Assembly (NCBI GenBank): GCA_036267635.1
Contig: DATAVR010000006.1
Location: forward strand, 62,001-126,000
DNA from: JADGRB01 sp036267635
GTDB taxonomy: Bacteria > Myxococcota_A > Polyangia > Fen-1088
Length of the DNA: 64,000 bases
Direction of reading: 5' to 3'
Position 1 is the stretch's first letter. Each line of letters starts with the position of its first letter. Shown in pieces: positions 25,642-34,172 of the stretch. A program made the translations under genes and the position numbers. The notes beneath the pieces are model-generated. The model was given only the letters and a program-made list of their open reading frames with translations, was not told where the DNA came from and did no database searches.

Positions 25642-27446
25642 TGTCGGGCGCGCGCGCCGTCGATCGGCTGCGGGCGTTGGGGCGCGCAGCGCTCTTGGTG
25701 TTGGCGGCCCTGCTCCCGTTCGAGGGGCTCGAGCCGCTGGCCCGGCTCGGTCCGCTGCAGCTCTCCAGCGTCGAGCTCTTCATCTACCTGGCGCTCGCGG
25801 CCTGGGGCCTTTCGCTGGCCGCCGGGTGGGCCGCCGGGGAACGCGATCTCGCCGGTCGTCTCTCGTTGCGCCGGGCGCCGCTCGCGCACCTGGCCATCGC
25901 CGCCTTCGCGCTGGTGCTGTTTCTTTCGGCGGCGCTCGCGCCGGCCGCGCGCGGGTCGGCGCTGAAGTTCGCGCTGCGGAGCGCCGGCGGGATGCTGCTC
26001 TACGCGGCCGCGGCCGATCTGCTGCGCGCGCCGGGGGCGATCAGGCGGACGGCGCGGGCGCTCTCGGGCGGGGCGCTGGTGGCGGCGCTGCTGGCCGTCG
26101 CGGAGGCGCGCGCCGGGGGGCTCGGAGGCCTGCTGCGTCCGTTTCACCTCCAGACGTTCGAGGCGCTCGGCCAGCCGCGCGCCAGCGGCCCGTTTCAATA
26201 CCCGAACATCGCCGCCATGTACCTCGAGGCTGTCGCGCCGCTCGCCGTCGCGGTCGGGGTGTCGGCGATGGCGGAGCGCCGCTCCGGCGGCGCGGCGGCT
26301 GGAACGGCGCTCGGTGGAAGCGGCCGGCTCGCCCTCCTGGCGCTGGCGCTCTGCGTCCTCCTCGACGGCGTCCTGGCGACCGCCTCGCGGGCTGGTCTCG
26401 TCGGCGCTGTCGCGGCGGTCCTGGCGGTGGTCTTCTTTTGCGCGCGTCGGCCCGACACGCGCGCCCCCGCGCTGGCGGCCACCGCGGCGGTGCTGGTGGT
26501 CGCGACGCTCGCGTCCAGCTCGGCGCTCGCCGGGCGGTTTCGCTTCTGGAAGGACGGCGAGTGGTATCGAGCCGTCGTGGCCCAGGCCGGCGGCGCGGAG
26601 GGGCGCTTGCCACCGGTCCTCGTCGCCTCGAGCGAGGCGACGGAGAGCCTCGACGTCCAGAACCGGGGGGCGCTCCCCTGGCGGCAGAGCCCGCCATCGC
26701 CCGTCGCGCTCTCCTACCATTGGCTCGACGCCGCCACCGGTCGCGTGGAGGTCTTCGACGGGCTGCGGACCCCGTTCCCCGAGGAGATCTTCAGCGGCGG
26801 CGGCGCGCGGGTTCGCGCGGTCGTGCGCGCGCCGTCCCGCCCGGGGCGGTACGTGCTCTGGTGGGACCTGGTTCATGAGCACACCGCCTGGTTCAGCGAG
26901 CGTGGCAACCCGGGGCTGCGCGAGGAGGTCGTGGTCTCCGACGGGGGGAGGGGGCGGCTGGTCGAGGCGGTGGCCCACGTCGCGGCGCCCGAGCCGGCGT
27001 TTGGAGCCGTCATTGCGCCGCCGAGGCCCGATCCGATGACCCGCGGCGCGCTCTGGCGGGGGGCTTTGGCCGCCTGGCGCGCACATCCGCTCCTGGGGAT
27101 CGGCCCGGACAACTTCCGTCACCTCTCGCCACAATTCATGGGTCTCCCGGCCACCGACGAGCGGATGCACGCCAACAGCCTCTACTTCGAGACGCTCGCC
27201 GATCTGGGCACGCTCGGGATGCTGGCGTTCGTGGCGGTGATCGCCGCGCTGGCCGCGGCGGCGCGGCGGGCCATCGCCAGGCCCACGACACGCGTCCTGG
27301 CGCTGGGCCTGGCCGCCGGTCTCGGCACCTACCTCCTGCACGGCGTGCTCGATTATTTCCTGGAGTTCACCCCGACCTACGGGCTGTTTTGGCTGCTGGC
27401 GGGAATGATCGTGGCGATGGAGAGGCCGGAGGAGGCCGCGGCGTGA
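25641..27446 (+). CDS. O-antigen ligase/polymerase-type membrane protein (Wzy/WaaL)
   Basis: This 601-residue protein has about ten membrane segments. The Wzy_C-type signature is near the C-terminal third: a long external loop of about 150 residues (around FRFWKDGEWYRAVVAQAGG) and then WRAHPLLGIGPDNFRHLSP. Residues such as Arg and His in HANSLYFETLADLGTLG match the ligase loop. It would polymerise or ligate undecaprenyl-linked glycans outside the membrane. It starts on the methyltransferase stop and overlaps the sugar transferase by four bases. A second member lies at 29903-31855. Confidence 0.82.
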   Translation: MSGARAVDRLRALGRAALLVLAALLPFEGLEPLARLGPLQLSSVELFIYLALAAWGLSLAAGWAAGERDLAGRLSLRRAPLAHLAIAAFALVLFLSAALAPAARGSALKFALRSAGGMLLYAAAADLLRAPGAIRRTARALSGGALVAALLAVAEARAGGLGGLLRPFHLQTFEALGQPRASGPFQYPNIAAMYLEAVAPLAVAVGVSAMAERRSGGAAAGTALGGSGRLALLALALCVLLDGVLATASRAGLVGAVAAVLAVVFFCARRPDTRAPALAATAAVLVVATLASSSALAGRFRFWKDGEWYRAVVAQAGGAEGRLPPVLVASSEATESLDVQNRGALPWRQSPPSPVALSYHWLDAATGRVEVFDGLRTPFPEEIFSGGGARVRAVVRAPSRPGRYVLWWDLVHEHTAWFSERGNPGLREEVVVSDGGRGRLVEAVAHVAAPEPAFGAVIAPPRPDPMTRGALWRGALAAWRAHPLLGIGPDNFRHLSPQFMGLPATDERMHANSLYFETLADLGTLGMLAFVAVIAALAAAARRAIARPTTRVLALGLAAGLGTYLLHGVLDYFLEFTPTYGLFWLLAGMIVAMERPEEAAA

Positions 27447-28786
27447 CGCGCGACGAGTCGCTGGAGGCGTCGCTGCTGGTGCAGTACGTGGCGCTGGTGG
27501 TGGGGTCGCTGCTGCTGGCGCGGCTCGGGCACCTGGCCGCCGCGCATGTGTTGCGGTCGCTCAAGCCACCGGTCGCGCCTGGCGAGTACGCCCACCTGCT
27601 GGTGGTCTTCCTGCCGATCTGGGTCTTCGCGGCCGAGCGGCTCGGCGTCCACCGGGTCCGCGTCCTCACCGGGCCGCGCACCGAGCTGGCGCGGCGCTTG
27701 ATTCTCACCCAGGCCTTTGGGTTGGCCGCCGTGGCGTTGATCCTCGTGGCGGCGCAGACGCAGCTCAACCGATCGCTCATCGCCATCTTCTTCCTCGTCT
27801 CGACGACGCTGCTCTTGGCGGCCAGCTCGTTCCAGCGCCGCTTCGTGGCACGCCGCCGGGGCGAGTCGTTGATGCTGGTGATCGGCGGGGCGGGGGCCGA
27901 GACGCTGAGCGAGATCGAGCGGGCGCGCGGGCGGCGGGTGGTCCGCTGCGACTTCACGAGCCCGGCAGAGATCGAGCAGCGCCTGCGCGAGGACCCCGTC
28001 GACGAGGCGGTGCTCTTCGAGGCGCCCTCCGCCGACGACACCCGCGCCCTCATCGAGCTCTTCTCCGAGCACGGGATCCCGGCGCTGGTGCCGCTCGCGC
28101 GTGGGGTCGACGGGTTCCCGCCCCCGCGGGTGGAGCCGGTCGGTCGCGCGCAGTACCTCGTCTATCAACGGCGCCGCCCGAGCGTTCCGTCGCTGGTGGT
28201 GAAGACGCTCGGCGATCGGCTGCTGGCGGCGCTGCTGCTGGTGGTGCTGTCGCCGCTCCTGGTGCTGCTCGCGCTCCTGGCGCGCCTCTTCGTGGGGAGT
28301 CCGCTGCTCTATGTCCAGCGGCGCGGCGGTCTCTACGGGCGCCCGTTCAAGATGCTCAAGTTCCGGACCATGCGGGTCGGCGCCGAGGAGCAGCGGGCGG
28401 CGCTGTTGGCGCAAAACGAGATGGACGGTCCGGTCTTCAAGCTGACTCACGATCCGCGCGTCACCCCGTTTGGGCGCTTCCTGCGGCGGTTCAGCCTCGA
28501 CGAGCTGCCGCAGCTCCTCAACGTGCTGGCCGGGCAGATGAGCCTGGTCGGCCCGCGCCCGCTTCCGGTCGAGGAGACCGCCGCCCTCGTCGGCGAGCAC
28601 CGGCGCCGTCTCTCGATGCGCCCCGGCCTCACCTGCCTGTGGCAGGTCGGTGGCCGCAGCGATCTGCCGTTCAAGGAATGGATGGCGCTCGATCTCGACT
28701 ACGTCGATCGCTGGAACCTGGGGCTCGACCTGGCGATCATGCTCCGGACCATTCCGGCGATTGTCAGGGGACGCGGGGCGCGCTGA
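27443..28786 (+). CDS. Initiating polyprenyl-phosphate sugar transferase (PNPT/WcaJ type)
   Basis: This 447-residue membrane enzyme has an N-terminal set of four membrane helices, a cytosolic region with a nucleotide-binding-like fold, a fifth membrane helix (ALLLVVLSPLLVLLALLAR) and the catalytic domain. The latter contains LKFRTMRVGAEEQR, then FSLDELPQLLNVLAGQMSL with VGPRPLP. It transfers the first sugar-phosphate from a UDP-sugar onto undecaprenyl phosphate and so starts the repeat unit. GTG 27443 overlaps the Wzy-like stop (GTGA) and has GGAGG upstream. The 3' end overlaps the convergent GT4 gene by 23 bases. The sugar is unknown. Confidence 0.93.
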   Translation: MTRDESLEASLLVQYVALVVGSLLLARLGHLAAAHVLRSLKPPVAPGEYAHLLVVFLPIWVFAAERLGVHRVRVLTGPRTELARRLILTQAFGLAAVALILVAAQTQLNRSLIAIFFLVSTTLLLAASSFQRRFVARRRGESLMLVIGGAGAETLSEIERARGRRVVRCDFTSPAEIEQRLREDPVDEAVLFEAPSADDTRALIELFSEHGIPALVPLARGVDGFPPPRVEPVGRAQYLVYQRRRPSVPSLVVKTLGDRLLAALLLVVLSPLLVLLALLARLFVGSPLLYVQRRGGLYGRPFKMLKFRTMRVGAEEQRAALLAQNEMDGPVFKLTHDPRVTPFGRFLRRFSLDELPQLLNVLAGQMSLVGPRPLPVEETAALVGEHRRRLSMRPGLTCLWQVGGRSDLPFKEWMALDLDYVDRWNLGLDLAIMLRTIPAIVRGRGAR

Positions 28787-29906
28787 GGCGCGCTTCTACG
28801 AAGCTGCCGAAACGGTGCTCGAAGCTGGCGCGATCGAACCTCGCGGCCGCCGCCCGCAGCCGCGGTGGGTCGAAGGAGAGCTGTTCCAGGCGATCGAGCG
28901 CGGCGCCGAGCGCCTCGGGTGTCGGCTCGGTGAAGAGCACCCCGCTCTCGCCGTCGCGCACGGAGTCGAGCGCGCCCCCCGCGCCGAAGGCGACCACCGG
29001 CCGTCCGGCGGCCAGCGCTTCGACCGGGACGATGCCGAAGTCGTCGAGCGCGGGGTGGACCACGGCCCGGCAGGCGGCGTAGAGGCGCAAGAGCTCGTCG
29101 TCGTCGACCCGGCCGCGCAGCTCGACGTTCGGTCCCGCCAGGCGTTCGAGCCGCGGGCGCTCGGGTCCGTCGCCCACGACGATCAGCCGCCGCCGTCGCC
29201 CGGGAGAGGCGAAGGCACGCACCGCCAGCTCGACCCGCTTGTAGGGGACCAGCGCCGAGACGCAGAGGTAGGTCGAATCGCCGCCCGGGCTGGGCGACGG
29301 ATCGGGCACGCGCGCGAACCGGCTGGCGTCGACCGGCGGTTCGATCACCTCGGCGCCCCGGCCGTAGATCTGCCGGATGCGATCCCGCGTGTAGAGGCTG
29401 TTGGCCACCAGCGCGTCGACCCGCGCCGTCGAGGCGACGTCCCACCGGCGCAGCGCCCGCGAGAGCACCCCGAAGGCCGCGCGCCCCGCCACGCCGCCCG
29501 GAACCGAAGCGGCGTAGTCGCCCGCCGCCTCCCAGATGTAGCGCATCGGCGAGTGAACGTAAGAGACGTGCAGCGCCCCGGGCCGGGCCACCGCCCCCTT
29601 GGCGACCGCGTGGCTGCTGGAGACGATCAGGTCGAAGTTGGCGAGCGGCAGCGACTCGATCGCGCGCGGGAACAGCGGCAGCAACATCCGGAAACCGGCC
29701 CGCCCGAGCGGCAGGCGGCGGGCGAGCGGATCGATGAACGCCGTCCGCACCTCGCGCGCGGCGATGGCGGCCGAAACCGCGCGCGGATCGTAGCGCAGCG
29801 TATAGATCGGCGCGCGCGGATAGAGCCGGCAGAGCGATTCGAGCACCCGCTCGGCCCCGCGCATCGAGACCAGCCAGTCGTGGACGATCGCCACCCGCGG
29901 CGTCAT
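28764..29906 (-). CDS. Glycosyltransferase family 4
   Basis: This 380-residue enzyme has the GT-B fold. The N-terminal half begins RVAIVHDWLVSMRGAERVLE and has SYVHSPMRYIWE. The C-terminal half has YKRVELAVRAF and VVGDGPERPRL, and the conserved acid motif lies in LDDFGIVPVEALAAGRPVVA. It would add a sugar in the cytoplasm to the lipid-linked repeat unit. Its ATG at 29906 overlaps the stop of the Wzy-like gene upstream (ATGA), so the two are coupled. The donor and acceptor cannot be read from sequence. Confidence 0.92.
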   Translation of the reverse strand: MTPRVAIVHDWLVSMRGAERVLESLCRLYPRAPIYTLRYDPRAVSAAIAAREVRTAFIDPLARRLPLGRAGFRMLLPLFPRAIESLPLANFDLIVSSSHAVAKGAVARPGALHVSYVHSPMRYIWEAAGDYAASVPGGVAGRAAFGVLSRALRRWDVASTARVDALVANSLYTRDRIRQIYGRGAEVIEPPVDASRFARVPDPSPSPGGDSTYLCVSALVPYKRVELAVRAFASPGRRRRLIVVGDGPERPRLERLAGPNVELRGRVDDDELLRLYAACRAVVHPALDDFGIVPVEALAAGRPVVAFGAGGALDSVRDGESGVLFTEPTPEALGAALDRLEQLSFDPPRLRAAAARFDRASFEHRFGSFVEARLSAPRVP

Positions 29907-31855
29907 GGCGTCCGCGGTTGGTCGCCCGGGTGCGGCCCCAGCGTCTCGAGGAGGTTGCGCGCGTCGCCGTTGGTGGCGGCCAGCGCGCTCAGGCGGGCGC
30001 GGGCGTCGCTCGCGCGCGCCTCGTCGCCCAGCCGGACCGCTGCCTGCGCGCGGGTGAAGAGCGCGCCTGGGTAGTCGTGCAAGATGACGAGCGCGCGATC
30101 GGCCGCCGCGACGGCGCCGGGCGCGTCCCCGGCGTCGAGACGCGCCCGGCCCAGCGCCTCCCAGGCGTTGGCCGAAAACGGCTCGATCTGCAGCGCAGCC
30201 AGCGCGTCGCCGATCGCCTCGGTCGGGTGGCCGGCGCGGCCGGCGGCGTCGGAGGCGCGCAGCGACACTTGGAAGTCTCTGGGCGCTGTCGCGGCGGCGC
30301 GCGCCAGCAGGGGCAACGCGCGCTCGGCCGCTTCGCCGGCGCCGGGCGTGCTCCCCGCGCGCAAGGCCGTGTCGGCGCGTCCCAGCCAGTAGGAGGTCTC
30401 GAGGCGGTGGATCGACCACCCGACGGCGCAGGCGCCAAAGCCGACGGCGATCGCGGCGCGGACCAACGGACCCGCCCGTCGGCGCAGCTCGGGCGGCGGC
30501 GCCGGTGCGGGGGCCGCCTCTACCGCCAGCAACCCCAGCGCCACGCCGAACAGGAAGACGGTCGCCGGCATGGCGAACGGAAACCCGGTCAGGCCGCAGC
30601 CGACGAAGGCGGCCAGGCTGCCGGCGCAGGCGGCCGGGCCCCCGGCATCGTTCGGACGTCCGTCGCGCCGCGCGCGGCCGGCGCCCCTGATCGCGGCCGC
30701 GCCGAGCGCGGCGTAGAGCGCGAGCAGCGCCGCCAGCCCGAAGGGTCCAGTCTCGGCCAGGCGCTCCAGCAGATCGTTGTGGGCGCGCCGTGGAACGGCC
30801 CCGGGCGACAGCACCCCGTCGGTGGTGGCGTCGGGCTCGGCGTAGAGGGGAAACAGGACGGGGAAGTTCCCCAGGCCGATGCCGGCCAGTGGGTGCGAAC
30901 GGTAGATCGCCAACGTGCGGCGCCAGAGCGCGAGCCGGGTGCGCGCGACCGGCGAGGTCGGATCGACGGCGTCGTGGACGACCCGGGTGGCGGGCTCGAA
31001 TCGTTTGACGTCGAGCGAGTCGTGGGCGGTCCAGCGGCCGGGGAGCGCCGCCGCCACCGCGGCCAATGCCCCGACCGCCAGCGCGGCGGCGACAGCGGGG
31101 CGCGACAGCGGCGGGCGGCGGAGCGCGAAGAAGACCGCGATGCCGAGCGCACCGCCGAGCCAGGCTCCCCGCGCGCGCGCCACCGCCAGATAGGCGATCT
31201 CCAGCACCAGGAAGAGCGTGATCAGGGCGAGGGGTGGCGACCTCCCCGGCGGCGTGGTGCCCGCCGCCGGTTTACCAAAAGGGACGAGACCGAGGCCGAA
31301 AGGGATGGCCATCGCCACCGCCTCGGCGGCGATGTTTCGGTTGCCGAAGGTCGATCCGGGAACGCTGATGGTGGGCAGCGGCAGCGGCAGGAGGCGCAGG
31401 TGCTGGCAGAGGCCAAGCAACGCCACCAGCCCGGCGCCGGCGTGAATTGCTTCGCAGAGCCGCCGCCGGGCCCCGACGCCGGCGTTCGCCGTCAGCGCGG
31501 CCCCGATTGCGATCGCGAACATCGATCCGAGGCGGACGATCTCGGGGACGAAGTAGGGGACGCCCACGGTCCCCTGGCGGGCGGCCGTCGCCGTCGCGGC
31601 GAGCAGCACGAGCCCGAAGGCGGCGCTCGCCCCGGCGATCGAGCGGTTCCAGCGCGGCCGCGGCGAACCGGCCACGACGGCCGAGGCGTAGCCCCCGGCC
31701 GCCAGCGCGCCGGCGATCACCAGCACGGCCAGCTTCGGCTCGACGAACGGCGAGGCGAGGATCGGGACGTACCCCAGCGCGATCGCCACGGCGGCGGCGG
31801 CCAGGATGTACCCGACGGCGGCGCCGGCGCGGTCCCTGTCGCCCGCGGCCACCAT
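29903..31855 (-). CDS. O-antigen ligase-type membrane protein with C-terminal TPR domain
   Basis: This 650-residue protein has 10 to 12 membrane segments followed by TPR-like helices in the last 150 residues (LLARAAATAPRDFQVSLRAS, ALGRARLDAGDAPGAVAAAD). The external loop has YRSHPLAGIGLGNFPVLFPL and RRAHNDLLERLAETGPFG, which fits the Wzy_C/WaaL family. The fusion to TPR repeats is common in bacterial O-antigen ligases. The start is three bases after the GT4-nucleotidyltransferase gene. It is the second polymerase/ligase of this locus, so one may polymerise and the other attach the chain. Confidence 0.85.
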   Translation of the reverse strand: MVAAGDRDRAGAAVGYILAAAAVAIALGYVPILASPFVEPKLAVLVIAGALAAGGYASAVVAGSPRPRWNRSIAGASAAFGLVLLAATATAARQGTVGVPYFVPEIVRLGSMFAIAIGAALTANAGVGARRRLCEAIHAGAGLVALLGLCQHLRLLPLPLPTISVPGSTFGNRNIAAEAVAMAIPFGLGLVPFGKPAAGTTPPGRSPPLALITLFLVLEIAYLAVARARGAWLGGALGIAVFFALRRPPLSRPAVAAALAVGALAAVAAALPGRWTAHDSLDVKRFEPATRVVHDAVDPTSPVARTRLALWRRTLAIYRSHPLAGIGLGNFPVLFPLYAEPDATTDGVLSPGAVPRRAHNDLLERLAETGPFGLAALLALYAALGAAAIRGAGRARRDGRPNDAGGPAACAGSLAAFVGCGLTGFPFAMPATVFLFGVALGLLAVEAAPAPAPPPELRRRAGPLVRAAIAVGFGACAVGWSIHRLETSYWLGRADTALRAGSTPGAGEAAERALPLLARAAATAPRDFQVSLRASDAAGRAGHPTEAIGDALAALQIEPFSANAWEALGRARLDAGDAPGAVAAADRALVILHDYPGALFTRAQAAVRLGDEARASDARARLSALAATNGDARNLLETLGPHPGDQPRTP

Positions 31856-31858
31856 CGG

Positions 31859-33958
31859 CTACGCGGAGAGAGAGGCGGTGGGCGCCGGCGCGCGCCGGGC
31901 ACCCCATTCGGCCCGCAGCTCGTCGAGCCGTGCCTCGAACCGCGCCAGAACGCGCCGCCGGTGATCGGAGAGGTGCAACTTGAGGATCCCGCCCGAGACC
32001 ACCAGGTCGGCGCGCGGCGCCCGTGCGGCGCGCCGGCCGAGATGAAACCGCCAGACGGTGCCGAGCAGCCGCTCGATCGCGTCGCCGCCCAGCTCGAGCG
32101 CGCGCTCGGCGATCCGCTGCACCCCGGCCGTCGCGATCTCCCGCGTCGGCGGGCGTGGCTCGTAGGCGGGGTAGAAGGCGCGCACCCACTCGCGGTTGGC
32201 GGCCACGAAGCGGGCGAACGTCTCGAGCCCGGCGATCGGCACCAGCGAGAGCGCCTGGTGCGCGGTGAAGAGATCGTGGTGGTAGGCGATCTCCAGATGG
32301 TTCTCGTCGACGAGGTAGTTGGGGCAGACGACGCCGCGGGTGCGGGTGAGCCGGCTGGCCAGGAAAAGCAGGGTATAGGTGGTGAAGACCCGTCCCGCGG
32401 CGGTCACCACGAACAGATCGATGTCGTCGCCGCCACGCGCGTTCCGGTGGGCGGTCCCGCCCGACAACGCCAGCGATCGCACGAACGGCAAGGCGGCCAG
32501 CGCCGCGATGACGTTCTCGTGTTGCGCCAGGAGCTCGGCCGTTCGCCGGATGCCGTCGGTGCGCCGGGCCACCAGCGCCTCGCGCCCGCGCAGCGTGAGG
32601 TGCCCCTCGGCGTCCAGCGTCACCAGCTCGGCCAGCGGGAAGGCGGTCGCCCGGCGCGCCACCTCGGCGGCGTCGAGGTGCGCGCCCAGGCAGGAGCGGG
32701 CGAGATCGTCGACGGTGACGGCGGCGTCGAACAGATCGGCGTAGGCCACGGTCGCGGCGATGGCCCAGTCGGCGTCGTCGGCGTCGGCCGGAGGGCGCAC
32801 GACCGGCCCGGTGGCGCCGGGATGGCGGGCCGGCGAACGGCGGGCGCGCGTCTCGTGGGCCAGCGTCCAGAGGCGCTCCGCCGCCGTCGTCCAGGAGAAT
32901 GTCGCCGCCCGGGCCAGGCCGCGGGCGCGGGCTGCCTCGCGCGCGGCGGGGTTCTCCGCCAGCGCGGCCAGCTCGGCCGCCAGCGCGGCGTCGTCGCCGG
33001 GCGGCACCAGGATCGCCGCGCCGCCGCTCACCTCGTGCAGCGCCTCCACGTCGGTGGCCACCACCGGCGTTCCGCAGGCCATCGCCTCCACCACCGGCAG
33101 CCCGAACCCCTCGAAGTGCGACGGGTAGGCCATCGCCACCGCCCCGCCGTAGAGCGCCACCAGATCGTTCTCCGGCACGTAGCCGAGCAGGTGAACCCGG
33201 CCCGACGAGAGCCGCAGGGCCAGCTCGGCGCGCAGCTCGCGATCGCGCCAGCCTTTGGCGCCGACGGTGACGAGGTCGAGCTCGGCGGCCGGCGTACCGC
33301 TGCGCGCCCGCAGCCGGTCGAAGGCCCGCAGCAGGAGCGGCAGGTTCTTGCGCGGCTCGAGCGTGCCGACGGTGAGCACGTACGGCCGCGTGATCCCGTA
33401 GCGGGCGCGCACGCGCGCGATCGCCGCCGCGTCGGGCGGGCGGCAGGCGGGGTGCGGCGCGCCCGGCAGCATCAAGATCCGCTCCTCCGGCACGCCCAGC
33501 AGGGAGACGACGTCGCGGCGTGACGCCTCGGAGACCGTGCCGACCGCGACCGCCCCCCGCGCGACGATCGGCAAGAGTGGCCGCACCAGCGCGCGCTTGC
33601 GGGCGTTGAAGAACTGCGGCGTCCGGATGAGCGCCAGATCGTGCACCACGTTGACGTAGGGGCAGGGCGCGGCCAGCGGCGCCAGGTAGTTGGGGAAGAG
33701 CGCGAAGTCGGCGCCGGCCTCCTCGAGCATTCGACCGGCGTCCCGCTGCATCCAGAGATAGCGGAGCGCCGCCCCGTCGGTGCGCAGGCGGCCGGCCCAC
33801 TTTTCGGCGGCGGCCGGCGCCAGCGCTCGGTTGCCGATGAGCGCGACCTCGTCGCCGGGCGGCGCGGTGGCGATGAGCGCGTCGACCAGGTGCTCGGTGT
33901 AGTACCCGACACCAGTCCGTTCCACCGTGCAGGTGGTGACCTCGACCGCCAGCTTCAT
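31859..33958 (-). CDS. GT4 glycosyltransferase fused to a nucleotidyltransferase-like domain
   Basis: This 699-residue protein joins two modules. Residues about 1-375 are a GT4 glycosyltransferase, with LTVGTLEPRKNLPLLLRAF at about 195-213 and the EX7E motif at Glu283 and Glu291 (SHFEGFGLPVVEAMACG). Residues about 395-680 form a second domain containing SGGTAHRNARGGDDIDLFVV near 499-518, the GS/G...DxD pattern of nucleotidyltransferase folds. The C-terminal helical tail ends in Pro/Ala. Such a fusion is unusual. The second domain could activate or modify a sugar or be an inactive scaffold. The fold assignment of the C-terminal part is by motif only. Confidence 0.78.
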   Translation of the reverse strand: MKLAVEVTTCTVERTGVGYYTEHLVDALIATAPPGDEVALIGNRALAPAAAEKWAGRLRTDGAALRYLWMQRDAGRMLEEAGADFALFPNYLAPLAAPCPYVNVVHDLALIRTPQFFNARKRALVRPLLPIVARGAVAVGTVSEASRRDVVSLLGVPEERILMLPGAPHPACRPPDAAAIARVRARYGITRPYVLTVGTLEPRKNLPLLLRAFDRLRARSGTPAAELDLVTVGAKGWRDRELRAELALRLSSGRVHLLGYVPENDLVALYGGAVAMAYPSHFEGFGLPVVEAMACGTPVVATDVEALHEVSGGAAILVPPGDDAALAAELAALAENPAAREAARARGLARAATFSWTTAAERLWTLAHETRARRSPARHPGATGPVVRPPADADDADWAIAATVAYADLFDAAVTVDDLARSCLGAHLDAAEVARRATAFPLAELVTLDAEGHLTLRGREALVARRTDGIRRTAELLAQHENVIAALAALPFVRSLALSGGTAHRNARGGDDIDLFVVTAAGRVFTTYTLLFLASRLTRTRGVVCPNYLVDENHLEIAYHHDLFTAHQALSLVPIAGLETFARFVAANREWVRAFYPAYEPRPPTREIATAGVQRIAERALELGGDAIERLLGTVWRFHLGRRAARAPRADLVVSGGILKLHLSDHRRRVLARFEARLDELRAEWGARRAPAPTASLSA

Positions 33959-34172
33959 GAACCGACCCCGGCTGGACGTTGTGGCCTGCGATCGCCCATG
34001 TCAAAGTCGTGCCGCCGCTCGGCGCGCCTGCGAGAGGACCGCCAGAAATGCTCTGTCGTCGTCTGCTTCATCGTGTGTCGCGCGCCGTCGGCGCCAGTCG
34101 GGGAGAGGGAAGTCTTCCACCCCGCCCGGTTTCTTTCCATGCGCATTTTTGCGCAAAGTGCGGGCCGAGGGG
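33959..34172. other. Divergent intergenic region of the polysaccharide locus
   Basis: This 214-base region separates the GT4 fusion gene from the flippase. It holds TGCGCA repeated around TTTT at about 34140-34155 (a palindrome half-site pair) and AT-rich TTTCTTTCC before it. No open frame here looks protein-like. It is the likely control region for both transcripts. Confidence 0.45.

Noticed and set aside
29918..33523. A 1200-codon + strand open frame across the polysaccharide genes
   Set aside because: It runs opposite two clear membrane and transferase genes and has no recognisable motif.
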